NCBI RefSeq assembly: GCF_027460065.1
Contig: NZ_JAPYZZ010000003.1
Location: 1-64,000 of the forward strand
DNA length: 64,000 nucleotides
From: Martinezella rhizogenes
GTDB lineage: Bacteria; Pseudomonadota; Alphaproteobacteria; Rhizobiales; Rhizobiaceae
Reading direction: 5' to 3'
The translations under genes were made by a program, and so were the position numbers. How positions within the stretch are numbered: the stretch's first letter is position 1; each line of letters starts with the position of its first letter. The notes beneath the pieces are model-generated. The model was not told the DNA's origin, made no database searches, and saw nothing but the letters and a program-made list of their open reading frames with translations. This document shows, in pieces, positions 35,103-43,721 of this stretch.

Positions 35103-35999
35103 TCAGACCCTTTCCACGAGCTTTTGACCAAACAGGCCAGAAGGGCGGATCAGCAGGAAAGCGAGCGCCACAACATAGGCGAACCAACCCTCGATGCCGC
35201 CGCCGAAATACTCGCCGATATAGACCTCGGCGAGCTTTTCCGACGCGCCAATGAGCAGGCCCCCGATGATCGCGCCGAGAATGGAATCGAAGCCACCGAG
35301 AACCAGCACCGGCAAGGCCTTCAGGACCACCAGCGACAGAGAGAACTGCACCCCGAGGCGCGCGCCCCAGAGCAGTCCCGCAACCAGGGCAACGAGACCC
35401 GCCGCCGCCCAGACGCTCGCCCATATCCACGGCAGCTTGAGACCGACGGCAAGCGCCGCGAACTGGTCATCCGCAACGGCGCGGAAGCCGAGACCGATGC
35501 GGGTGTAGCGGAAGAAGGCCGAGAGGGCCGCCACCATGCCGGCCGCGACGACTGCGGCAAAGATGTCGAACTGGCTAATGAAGACGCCGCCGACATCAAA
35601 AGGAATGTCCTCGATACCGAGATCGAGCCCATGAACCTGCGTGCCCCAGAGGAGCTGGGCCGCGCCCTCGATGATGTAGGAAAGACCAAGCGTCGCCATG
35701 AACAGCGTGATCGGTGGCTTGTTGGTGAGCGGCCGAAGCACCGTTCGTTCGATCGCGACACCGATGGCTACCATGATGGCAAAGGTAATGGCGAAGGCAG
35801 CCACAAAGGGCACGTCGCGCTCGACAAGGCTGACGAAGGTCAGCGCGGCGAAGAGGAGAAGCGCGCCCTGCGAAAAATTCAGGACACCCGATGTCTTGTA
35901 GATCAGCACGAACCCGATCGCGACGAGCGAATACATCACCCCGGAGAGCAACCCGCCGACCAGCACCTCGGTAAAGAACAACCAATCAAACGCAGCCAT
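35103..35999 (-). CDS. Branched-chain-type ABC permease, LivH type
   Basis: 298-aa permease with about eight membrane segments. LivH signatures are GVMYSLVAIGFVLIYKTSGVLNFSQG near the N-terminus and LVLGGFDSILGAIIGGLLIG near the C-terminus. Start 35999 overlaps the LivG-type stop by a base. Pairs with the LivM-type permease. Confidence 0.9.
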   Translation of the reverse strand: MAAFDWLFFTEVLVGGLLSGVMYSLVAIGFVLIYKTSGVLNFSQGALLLFAALTFVSLVERDVPFVAAFAITFAIMVAIGVAIERTVLRPLTNKPPITLFMATLGLSYIIEGAAQLLWGTQVHGLDLGIEDIPFDVGGVFISQFDIFAAVVAAGMVAALSAFFRYTRIGLGFRAVADDQFAALAVGLKLPWIWASVWAAAGLVALVAGLLWGARLGVQFSLSLVVLKALPVLVLGGFDSILGAIIGGLLIGASEKLAEVYIGEYFGGGIEGWFAYVVALAFLLIRPSGLFGQKLVERV

Positions 36000-36916
36000 C
36001 AGATACCCTCCCCGTCTTCATTTTCCGGCGCAGCGCCGAGATAGGCATCGATGACACGTTGATCGCTGGCAATCTCCGCAGGCGTCCCATCGGCGATCTT
36101 GCGCCCGTAGTCGAGCACCGCGATGCGGTCGGAAAGCCCCATCACCACGCCGATGTCATGCTCGATCAGAACGACGGTGACTGCATATTCGTCGCGCGTG
36201 AGCCGCACATAATCGGCAAGCTCGTTCTTCTCCGTCGCCGTCATGCCTGCCATGGGCTCGTCAAGCAGCAGGATGCGCGGCTCGGCGGCAAGCGCACGGG
36301 CGAGTTCCACCCGCTTCTGCAATCCATAGGGCAGCGTGCCGGCAAGCCGGTCAACGTAGGGCGTCAGATGCAGGAAATCGATGATCCTCGCTGCTCGCTC
36401 GCGGGCATCGGCCTGCTCCCGACGAGCGCTCGGCAGGCCGGCGATCTGGCTCAGGAAATTTGCCCGCTCGGCGTAAGCCCGCCCCGTAGCAACGTTTTCG
36501 AGAACACTCAGGCCCTTGAACAAAGCGAGGTTCTGGAACGTCCGCGCCACGCCGAGACGGGCGAGCTTCTCGGTCGGCACTGGACGATAGGCTTTGCCAT
36601 CAATCGCTACATGACCGCGATCCGGCCGGTAGACGCCTGAGATAACGTTGATCAGCGAACTCTTGCCGGCGCCGTTCGGCCCGATAATGCCCAGGATTTC
36701 ACCCTGCCGCACGGCCAGATCGATGTTCTGTAGAGCGACGACGCCTCCAAAGGAGAGATCAATACCGCGAAGCTCCAGCACGAGGTCTTTGGCGGCGTCC
36801 AGCGCGCCGCGTTCCTGCTCGACATGCTCGCTGCGCAAGGCAATGTGTTGGCGAATGCCCGTTGGGACCGCCACCTCCGCGCCAAGGCTTGCAACCAGAA
36901 AACTCGATGCTGACAT
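35999..36916 (-). CDS. Branched-chain-type ABC transporter ATPase, LivG type
   Basis: 305-aa ATPase. A 40-residue N-terminal extension precedes LELRGIDLSFGGVVAL. Walker A is GPNGAGKSS; the signature region reads LPYGLQKRVELARAL and Walker B ILLLDEPMAGM. The C-terminal LivG tail ends VIDAYLGAAPENEDGEGI. The reduced signature (PYGLQKR) is normal for LivG. It follows sfnG after 106 bases. Confidence 0.9.
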   Translation of the reverse strand: MSASSFLVASLGAEVAVPTGIRQHIALRSEHVEQERGALDAAKDLVLELRGIDLSFGGVVALQNIDLAVRQGEILGIIGPNGAGKSSLINVISGVYRPDRGHVAIDGKAYRPVPTEKLARLGVARTFQNLALFKGLSVLENVATGRAYAERANFLSQIAGLPSARREQADARERAARIIDFLHLTPYVDRLAGTLPYGLQKRVELARALAAEPRILLLDEPMAGMTATEKNELADYVRLTRDEYAVTVVLIEHDIGVVMGLSDRIAVLDYGRKIADGTPAEIASDQRVIDAYLGAAPENEDGEGI

Positions 36917-37022
36917 CGTTCAGTCCATGCTCCGCCCAATGGGCACAGGTTTCCAATCACGGAGGCGGTCCCACCCGTGGTACAGGCGGCGGCCAAAGGC
37001 CGCTGCCGTCTGATCTGCAATC

Positions 37023-38126
37023 TTACTCCGCAGCGATTGCTGCGCTGATCTCCGCCTGCTCCAGTTCGCGCACGAGCGGGATGACATGCTTGCCGAAATA
37101 CTCGACTTCTTCCTGAAAATGCAGGAAGCCTAGCAGGATAAGGTCAGCACCGGCGCGCTTGAGGTTCACCACGCGCTCAGCCACCTGCCGCGGCGTCCCG
37201 ATCAGGTTGGAGCGGAAGCCGTCATTATACTGAACGAGATCGTCGAAGCTGGATTTCGCCCAATTGCCCTCGCCTTCCGGGGAGGACTTGCCGGCATTTT
37301 TCACCTCGTGACCAAAGGCATTGACCGCCTCCGGATTGGCCTTCTCGATGATCTCGGCAAGCACGGCCCTCGCTTCTTCCTCGGTCTCGCGCACGATGGC
37401 GAAGGCGTTCACGCCGACTTTGACCGCGTGGTTGTTTTCCTTGGCCTTGGTCCTGATATCGTTGACCTGCTTGGCGATTTCCTCCGGCGTATTGCCGTTG
37501 GTGAAATACCAGTCAGATACGCGGGCCGCCATATCGCGGGCCGCACGCGACGAACCGCCCTGGAAGATTTCCGGCTGCGGGTCGATCGGCTTTGGCTTCA
37601 GGGAGTAGTTATTGAAGCGATAGAAATCGCCGCGGAAGGTGAAATTGTCTTCGCTCCAGATGCCGCGCAGAGCCCGGATGAACTCTTCCGAACGGCGGTA
37701 GCGTTCGTCGTGATCGAGCCACGGTTCGCCAATGGCGTGAAACTCGCCGCGGAACCAGCCGCTGACGATGTTAACTGCAACACGACCGTTGGTGAGATGG
37801 TTGATCGTGGCAATCTGCTTGGCGGCAAGCGCCGGGTTCCAAGGACCGGGCAGGATGGCGGCGATGACCTTCAGTGTCGTCGTCGATTCCAGAAGAGCGT
37901 GACTGAAAGACACGGATTCATGCTGGAATTCGGCGCCGTAGCCGGCGGTGAAGCGGATCTGGCTCAGCGCGTAATCAAAGCCGCTCGCTTCGGCGATCTG
38001 CGCGAGCTTGCGATTGTAATCGATGGTCCAGCTGGTGCGCTGCTCAATGTTCGAGATGACGAGACCGCCGGACACATTCGGCACCCAATAGGCGAATTTC
38101 ACGGGCTCGGCGTGGTGTTCAGTCAT
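37023..38126 (-). CDS. sfnG: FMNH2-dependent dimethyl sulfone monooxygenase
   Basis: 367-aa luciferase-like monooxygenase that cleaves dimethyl sulfone to methanesulfinate with FMNH2 and O2. SfnG pattern: KFAYWVPNVSGGLVISNIEQRT at the start, LSQIRFTAGYGAEFQHES, GPWNPALAAKQIATIN, VNIVSGWFRGEFHAIGEPWLDHDERY and LILLGFLHFQEEVEYFG. ATG 38126 follows AGAGGAG; the frame is open much further upstream but runs into msuE. The partner reductase gene msuE is 22 bases upstream. Confidence 0.93.
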   Translation of the reverse strand: MTEHHAEPVKFAYWVPNVSGGLVISNIEQRTSWTIDYNRKLAQIAEASGFDYALSQIRFTAGYGAEFQHESVSFSHALLESTTTLKVIAAILPGPWNPALAAKQIATINHLTNGRVAVNIVSGWFRGEFHAIGEPWLDHDERYRRSEEFIRALRGIWSEDNFTFRGDFYRFNNYSLKPKPIDPQPEIFQGGSSRAARDMAARVSDWYFTNGNTPEEIAKQVNDIRTKAKENNHAVKVGVNAFAIVRETEEEARAVLAEIIEKANPEAVNAFGHEVKNAGKSSPEGEGNWAKSSFDDLVQYNDGFRSNLIGTPRQVAERVVNLKRAGADLILLGFLHFQEEVEYFGKHVIPLVRELEQAEISAAIAAE

Positions 38127-38148
38127 GGGAATCTCCTCTTTCCTGATG

Positions 38149-38739
38149 TCAGTTGGCGACCGCGTCGCGCAAAACGACGCGTGGGGCCGGATGATGATTG
38201 CTGGCAGCGACAGCAGCGGTCGGCAAAAGGTTGAACAGTTCTGCAACGGCACGCTCGATACGTGCTTCGACGGCTGGGTTCGAAAGCGCGTAGTCGGTGA
38301 AGTCGGCTTCAACGGCATAGACCGTCGTTGGCACGGTAACGGCGCCAAAAAAGCCGAACAGCGGCCGGAACTGATGCTCCAGCATGAGGCCATGCAGCGG
38401 CGTACCGCCCGTTGCCGCAAGGACCACGCGCTTGCCCTGAAGTGCACGGAAATCTACGAGATCGAAGAGATGCTTCAACGCACCCGTATAGGATGCGCGG
38501 TAGACCGGCGAGCCGACTACAAGCACATCGGCACTTTCCACCACATCAATAATCCTGCGGCCGGCCTCATCCAGTTGATCCGCGCGAAGAGCCCGGAACA
38601 GGACCGGCGCCGCGACAGCCAGATCGATCGTATCAGCGGAGACGCTCGCTCGTCTTTCGATCGACGCCAAGATGTCCGAGACAATACGTGCCGTGCGTGA
38701 TGGTTGTTTTACGCTGCCGCTTATTCCAAGTACGTTCAT
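38149..38739 (-). CDS. msuE: NAD(P)H-dependent FMN reductase, MsuE type
   Basis: 196-aa flavodoxin-like reductase supplying FMNH2 to SfnG and related monooxygenases. FMN-binding loop GISGSVKQPSRT at 5-16, then VVGSPVYRASYTGALKHLFDLVD and LAATGGTPLHGLMLEHQFRPLFGFFGA. Full length. First gene of the sulfur operon; its promoter region carries a strong palindrome at 38805. Confidence 0.9.
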   Translation of the reverse strand: MNVLGISGSVKQPSRTARIVSDILASIERRASVSADTIDLAVAAPVLFRALRADQLDEAGRRIIDVVESADVLVVGSPVYRASYTGALKHLFDLVDFRALQGKRVVLAATGGTPLHGLMLEHQFRPLFGFFGAVTVPTTVYAVEADFTDYALSNPAVEARIERAVAELFNLLPTAAVAASNHHPAPRVVLRDAVAN

Positions 38740-39050
38740 CGCTTGCCTCGCTCTTCTCGTCTTTAATTTCTATGGTTTTAGTAGATAATCAAAGATGCAA
38801 ATTCCAAATTGCGGGCAATTTGAGGAAACCAATCTCGTACATTTGCTCTTTGGCGCAATGGACTGGACAGGCGGAGTAAGCGACGTTTCTCTATCGATTG
38901 CTGGCAAGGGTTGCCCGCCCACGGCGTGCCGAAACGCGACTATTCGGCACGACTACGGCCTCAATAGCCTTCCACAATTCATCACGCGGTTTTTGGATAG
39001 CGACGACACCAGCCAGAAGCGCTAAAATACTTCAAATCGATCGAGACGCC
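38740..39050. promoter_or_regulatory. Divergent promoter region before msuE
   Basis: 311 bases between msuE and the forward gene at 39051. It contains the palindrome 38805-38822. A forward frame is open from 38898 but the first 51 codons do not look coding. I found no clear sigma-54 site. Confidence 0.45.
38805..38822. promoter_or_regulatory. Palindromic operator candidate of the sulfur operon
   Basis: CAAATTGC-GG-GCAATTTG has perfect 8-bp arms and a 2-base spacer. It lies 66 bases upstream of the msuE start in an AT-rich promoter region, and probably binds the operon regulator, which is not encoded nearby. Confidence 0.6.
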
Positions 39051-39431
39051 ATGAATGAGGATCAGGACTTGAGGATCATCACAGGAACTGGATTTGCCGC
39101 GGCCGCCCTGCTCTTTACGGCTTCAGGCGCCTTTGCCACGCCGACCTATCTCAGTTGTGAGTTTGCCGGCTCGAAGGGTGTCCCTCAGGTGTTCAATTTC
39201 GCCCTCGACGAAAAAGCCGGGACGTTTGGAGTTTATGTCCCCGCTTCTGGAAGCGAGAGAAGGGAAAAAGGCATCTTTGCCGATGGGAAAGCGAGCCTGA
39301 ACGAAGGCTCGGTGGCTTGGGAGATCGACATCGCCAAGGCTACAGTCATTCGTGACAAGCGCATGGTTGGCGAGAAGGACAGTGGCACTTGCAAGACGAT
39401 CTCGCAGGAGCAGAGCGGCTTTGAAGAGTGA
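39051..39431 (+). CDS. Small secreted hypothetical protein
   Basis: 126 aa with a signal peptide to about residue 30 (GTGFAAAALLFTASGAFATP). The mature part has TYLSCEFAGSKGVPQVFNFALDEKAGTFGVYVP and a second Cys in SGTCKTISQ, so one disulfide is possible. Not recognised. Start ATG 39051. Convergent with the phosphatase gene; a shared hairpin separates them. Confidence 0.6.
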   Translation: MNEDQDLRIITGTGFAAAALLFTASGAFATPTYLSCEFAGSKGVPQVFNFALDEKAGTFGVYVPASGSERREKGIFADGKASLNEGSVAWEIDIAKATVIRDKRMVGEKDSGTCKTISQEQSGFEE

Positions 39432-39452
39432 TTATCCGTCTGGCGGCGGGCG

Positions 39453-39479
39453 ATCAGCGGCCAATCGGTGACCGCTGAT
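39453..39479. terminator. Hairpin between convergent genes
   Basis: ATCAGCGG / CCGCTGAT, perfect 8-bp arms with an 11-base loop, between the ends of 39051-39431 and 39517-40326. Probably acts in both directions; the T-run is short. Confidence 0.55.
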
Positions 39480-39516
39480 ATTTGTTGGCAGTGAGAGTGG
39501 GGCGAACCGCCCTGCT

Positions 39517-40326
39517 TCACATGGCCAAAGCAGCCTGATGAATGGCTGCCAGCTCTTCGTAACAGGAGATGTTGCTGGCCAGGACAGGCTGCCCTTCGAA
39601 CAGCTTTTCGCCTTCCAGCGAAAACGGCATGGAACGGCCACCAGCCTCGTTGACAAGGCAGAAGCCGGCCATACAATCCCAGGCGCGCATATGGGGCTCG
39701 TAATATCCGACAAGGCGTCCTGCCGCGACATAGGCAAGCATCAAGGCTCCCGAGCCGTTGCGGATGAAGTTTCCGCCCCGGGTCAACACATCGCTGATGA
39801 TGTGACCGACGCGCTGCGGCGTGACATAGTTATTGCTGCCGATGCCCGTCAGCGCGTTCTGCAGGTTCCGTGATGGATCGAGTTGCAGGCGTGCACCATT
39901 GAGGGTCGCGCCATGGCCCTGTGCCGCAGCGTAGATTTCCTGCGCACACGGGACCTTGATGACGCCGACGACCGGAGCGCCGTCACGGATGACGGCAATG
40001 GAAACGCACCAGCTTGGCATGCCATTGACGAAGGGGGCGGTGCCATCGATTGGGTCAACGACCCAGGTGTAACCGGACTTGCCGTCTTGATAACCGTGTT
40101 CCTCACCGAGGAAACCATCATCCGCGAAGGCTGCGGCGACGCGCTCGCGCAGCATGGTCTCGACGTTGCGGTCTGCAATGGAGACCACGTCCTGCAGATC
40201 GCGCTTTGTCTCGATCACGAGGCTGTCGCGCTTATTGAAGTAATCGAGCGCCATTAAACCGGCCTCTTCCGCCAGCGTCTCTGCCAGCGCGAAGCGTTGA
40301 TCGAGACCGTCAGTCTGTCCTGTCAT
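39517..40326 (-). CDS. Inositol-monophosphatase-family phosphatase
   Basis: 269-aa Mg-dependent, Li-sensitive-type sugar/inositol phosphatase. Metal motifs in order: GEEHG (Glu), WVVDPIDGTAPFVNG (the DPxDGT signature) and RAWDCMAGFCLVNEAGG (WDxxAG). Start ATG 40326 with AAGGA 8 bases upstream. Last gene of the AfuABC-like operon, 28 bases behind the ATPase gene. I infer that it dephosphorylates the phosphorylated substrate brought in by that importer. It could also be a histidinol-phosphatase homologue. Confidence 0.85.
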   Translation of the reverse strand: MTGQTDGLDQRFALAETLAEEAGLMALDYFNKRDSLVIETKRDLQDVVSIADRNVETMLRERVAAAFADDGFLGEEHGYQDGKSGYTWVVDPIDGTAPFVNGMPSWCVSIAVIRDGAPVVGVIKVPCAQEIYAAAQGHGATLNGARLQLDPSRNLQNALTGIGSNNYVTPQRVGHIISDVLTRGGNFIRNGSGALMLAYVAAGRLVGYYEPHMRAWDCMAGFCLVNEAGGRSMPFSLEGEKLFEGQPVLASNISCYEELAAIHQAALAM

Positions 40327-40353
40327 TTCCATTTTCCTTAAGTCCATGAGTCT

Positions 40354-41415
40354 TCAAGCGTCAATGAGGGCTATGCCACGGTTTTTGAAATTGAGTGTGA
40401 CATCGCTCGTTTCGCGTTGCGTGTGGTTCATTTCATGATCGACGATGAAGAGCGTGCCGACTTCGGTCTCGACTTCATATTCGATGTGGCCGCCGAGATA
40501 GGCCGTGTGCAGCACGCGGCCGGGCATGCCGCTGCCGCCCGCCGCGCCGATGGTGATGGCGCCGGGACGCACGGCAAGCTTGGCGGTGCCGGAACGCGGG
40601 CCGCGGCTTCGAACCCGATGTTCCATATTGCCAACCCGCACGAGGGATTCCTCACCCGTCTGGGACACCACTTCGCAGGACACCACGTTCGCCTCACCCA
40701 TGAAATCGGCGATGAAGGAGGATGCGGGTGCCTCGTAAAGTTCGCGGGGCGCGCCGGACTGGGCGATTTCCCCCTCCTTCATGACGATGATGCGATCCGA
40801 CACCGCCAGCGCCTCATCCTGATCATGCGTCACATAAACGGCGGTGAAACCGATCCTTTGCTGAAGCTCACGGATATCGGTACGCACGCGGCGGCGCAGG
40901 CGCGCATCGAGGTTCGACAAGGGTTCATCGAGAAGCAGCACCTGCGGCTCCAGCACGAGGGCGCGGGCAACCGCGACGCGCTGCTGCTGGCCGCCGGAGA
41001 GTTCCGCCGGCAGGCGGTGGCCCATGCCCGCAAGTCCGACAAGCTTGAGCCCTTCTTCGGCCTTCTCCCGCGCCTCGGCCTTTTTCAGGCCCGAGGACTG
41101 GAGGCCGTAGGCGACATTATCCAGCGCGCTCATATGCGGAAACAGGGCATAGGACTGGAAGACCATCGAGACATCGCGCTCGTTGGCGGGAAGCATGGTG
41201 ACATCCTTGCCGCCGATGAGAATGCGGCCGGAATTGGGATGTTCAAGGCCGGCGAGCATGCGAAGTGTCGTCGTCTTGCCGCAGCCGGAGGGCCCAAGAA
41301 GGGTGACGAGCGTGCCGGGCTCGATGGTCAATGACAGATCTGGAATGGCAGTGAATGCGCCGAAGGTCTTGCGGACGTTTTCGAAGACGACGGAGCCCGG
41401 TTTGACGGTGATCAT
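40354..41415 (-). CDS. afuC: ABC transporter ATPase, AfuC/FbpC type
   Basis: 353-aa ATPase: Walker A GPSGCGKTT, signature LSGGQQQR, Walker B VLLLDEPLSNLDARL. C-terminal TOBE-like domain from about 240 (MGEANVVSCEVV). Its start overlaps the permease stop (ATGA), so translation is coupled. Usually labelled ferric-iron or 2-aminoethylphosphonate importer; the neighbours favour a phosphorylated sugar (inference). Confidence 0.85.
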   Translation of the reverse strand: MITVKPGSVVFENVRKTFGAFTAIPDLSLTIEPGTLVTLLGPSGCGKTTTLRMLAGLEHPNSGRILIGGKDVTMLPANERDVSMVFQSYALFPHMSALDNVAYGLQSSGLKKAEAREKAEEGLKLVGLAGMGHRLPAELSGGQQQRVAVARALVLEPQVLLLDEPLSNLDARLRRRVRTDIRELQQRIGFTAVYVTHDQDEALAVSDRIIVMKEGEIAQSGAPRELYEAPASSFIADFMGEANVVSCEVVSQTGEESLVRVGNMEHRVRSRGPRSGTAKLAVRPGAITIGAAGGSGMPGRVLHTAYLGGHIEYEVETEVGTLFIVDHEMNHTQRETSDVTLNFKNRGIALIDA

Positions 41416-43643
41416 GCGATTTTCTCCTGAGGGTGAGAAACGGATTTGGCTGCATCGAGGCCCGCGACGCGGTTTTCGCGCCGCAGACGTCTTTCGCCGA
41501 CGATGAGCTGGAAGCCCGCGATGACAGTGATCATGACGACGATCAACATCGAGGAATAAGCGATTGCGACACCGTATTCGCCGTTTTCAACGAGGCCGAC
41601 GATATAGGACGTCGCCATGTTGTATTGGGCGCTGACGAGGAAGATCACCGCACTGATGGACGTGATGGCCCTGACGAAGGAATAGACCAGAGCCGCCCTG
41701 ATGGCCGGGCGCAAGAGCGGCAGCACCACCAGGCGAATGGTGCGGAAGCTGTTTGCCCGGAGTGTGAGCGAGGCCTCGTCGAGGCTTTTGTCCAACTGGC
41801 TCATGGCCGCAATGCCGCCGCGCACGCCAACCGGCATGTTGCGGAAGACGAAGCAGGCAATGAGGATCAGTGCCGATCCCGTCATTTCGAGCGGCGGCAG
41901 GTTGAAGGCCATGATGTAGCTGATACCGATGACCGTGCCGGGAATGGCAAAGCTCATCATCAAAGCGAATTCGAACAGATTCCTGCCGGCAAATTTCTGC
42001 CGGACGATGATATAGGCCGTCAGCAGCCCGACAGCCGCGGTGAGCGGAGCGGAAATCAGGGCGATCTCCATCGTCGTCCAGAAGGAATTCCACGCGACGC
42101 CCGTCCAGGCAATCGAACCATTGCTGAGGCTGACGGAGAAAGCGCGGACGTAATGTTCGATCGTCAGCGTGTTATCCAAACCCCAGGTCTTCACGAAACC
42201 GCCGACGAGGATCATGCCATAAACGACGATGGTGAAAAGCATCCAAGGAACGACAAGCGCGTGTACCGCAATCGACATGGATTTAGGGAGGGCGGCATGC
42301 GCGCCGCTGTCGCCCTTGCCGGTGACGGTGGCGAAATTCTTGCCGGCCAGCCAGAAGCGCTGGGCAATGAAGGCTGACAGCGTGAAGCAGAGCAGCACGA
42401 TGGCGAGGACTGCCGCGCGTGACGGGTCATTCTGCGAGCCGACGACGGCGAAGAAGATTTCCGTCGAGAGAACGCCGTGGCTGCCGCCCAGCACCAGGGG
42501 ATTGCCGAAATCCGCCATGCTTTCGATGAAGCCGATCAGAAACGCATTGGCAAGTCCCGGCTTCATCAGCGGAAGCGACACGCGCCAGAAGGTGCGCCAG
42601 CGGTCGGCGCGCAGCGTTTGTGATGCCTCTTCCATCGACGGGCTGACGCCCTCGACGACACCGATGAGGACAAGGAACGAAATCGGCGTGAAGGACAGGA
42701 CCTGCGCGATCCATATGCCTGTCAGGCCATAGAGCCAGCGACCCGGCTCGATACCGAAGACGTTCGACATGAATTCGGTGACGACGCCTGCGCGGCCGAA
42801 AAGCAGCGTCAGGGCAAGGCCGATGACGAAAGGCGGCGTGATGATCGGCAGGATCGTCAGCAGCCGCAGGCCTTTCTTGAACGGAAAACGCGTGCGGGTG
42901 GCGACCAGCGCAAAGGCCAGTCCGAGGATGGTCGATCCCGCCGCCGTCATGATGGCGAGGAAGAGCGTGCGCCATGCGACACCGCAGCGGCCGGCACCGA
43001 CGACACAGTCTAGGCTCCAGATGCCGGGATCGCGCATGTTGCGGATAAATCCGTCGGGATTGAACGAACCGTCAAAGTCCTGAACCGCGCCCACCATCAT
43101 GCTGCCGATGGGATAAAAGACGAAAACGCAGACCAGGAACACGAGCAGCGAAATAGAGGAGACGACAAAGACGTCGCCCTTCATGAAGCCCCGTTCGGCA
43201 AGACCAAAGGAAATGAAGAGCACGAAGACGAAAGCCATCGTCACGGCGCCGGCGCCCATGGAGGGCTGGCCGTCGGCCATGGCGCCGAACAGGCTTTCAG
43301 TGGCCTGCCAGGTCCATCCGCTAAAGCCGATCGCCAGCCCCTGAAGCACGAGGAAAGCAAGCCCGAAAGCGCCGGCGGCCACAAGAAGCCTGCCGCGCAG
43401 GAGAGGATCGGACAGCGTGCGCGCAACGGCTCCCAACAGAAAGAAGATCAGCACGCCGAACAGCCAGGTGCGGCCTTCGGTTATCATCTGGAGAATGCCA
43501 GGCGCGACCTGCGATGATGTCGGAAAATCCGATAGCCATCCAAGGCCGAAGAAGCCGCTTTCGATGCGGTACCACGGCACCAGCACCAGGGCAGCAAGGC
43601 CCAAGGCCAGAACAATATCCAGCCTGCGATTGCCATGGGTCAT
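41412..43643 (-). CDS. afuB: Fused double ABC permease, AfuB/FbpB type
   Basis: 743-aa permease made of two BPD_transp modules in one chain, the arrangement seen in AfuB. The N-terminal extension holds several membrane segments (residues 10-210). Module 1 has MKPGLANAFLIGFIESMADFGNP at about 375; module 2 has LTLRANSFRTIRLVVLPLLRPAIRAALVYSF at about 640. About 14 membrane segments in all. ATG 43643 (MTHGNRR) is chosen over 43655. Confidence 0.85.
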   Translation of the reverse strand: MTHGNRRLDIVLALGLAALVLVPWYRIESGFFGLGWLSDFPTSSQVAPGILQMITEGRTWLFGVLIFFLLGAVARTLSDPLLRGRLLVAAGAFGLAFLVLQGLAIGFSGWTWQATESLFGAMADGQPSMGAGAVTMAFVFVLFISFGLAERGFMKGDVFVVSSISLLVFLVCVFVFYPIGSMMVGAVQDFDGSFNPDGFIRNMRDPGIWSLDCVVGAGRCGVAWRTLFLAIMTAAGSTILGLAFALVATRTRFPFKKGLRLLTILPIITPPFVIGLALTLLFGRAGVVTEFMSNVFGIEPGRWLYGLTGIWIAQVLSFTPISFLVLIGVVEGVSPSMEEASQTLRADRWRTFWRVSLPLMKPGLANAFLIGFIESMADFGNPLVLGGSHGVLSTEIFFAVVGSQNDPSRAAVLAIVLLCFTLSAFIAQRFWLAGKNFATVTGKGDSGAHAALPKSMSIAVHALVVPWMLFTIVVYGMILVGGFVKTWGLDNTLTIEHYVRAFSVSLSNGSIAWTGVAWNSFWTTMEIALISAPLTAAVGLLTAYIIVRQKFAGRNLFEFALMMSFAIPGTVIGISYIMAFNLPPLEMTGSALILIACFVFRNMPVGVRGGIAAMSQLDKSLDEASLTLRANSFRTIRLVVLPLLRPAIRAALVYSFVRAITSISAVIFLVSAQYNMATSYIVGLVENGEYGVAIAYSSMLIVVMITVIAGFQLIVGERRLRRENRVAGLDAAKSVSHPQEKIA

Positions 43644-43721
43644 GGTCAACCTCACAAAATTGAGTGTGTGGGAAAAAGGCTGCCTTCGTCATTGAGAAAC
43701 GAGGGCAGCCGACATGGGAAA

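Noticed and set aside
38823-38900. Sigma-54 promoter for the sulfur operon
   Set aside because: I looked for a TGGC-N7/8-TTGC pattern on the reverse strand and found no match with correct spacing.
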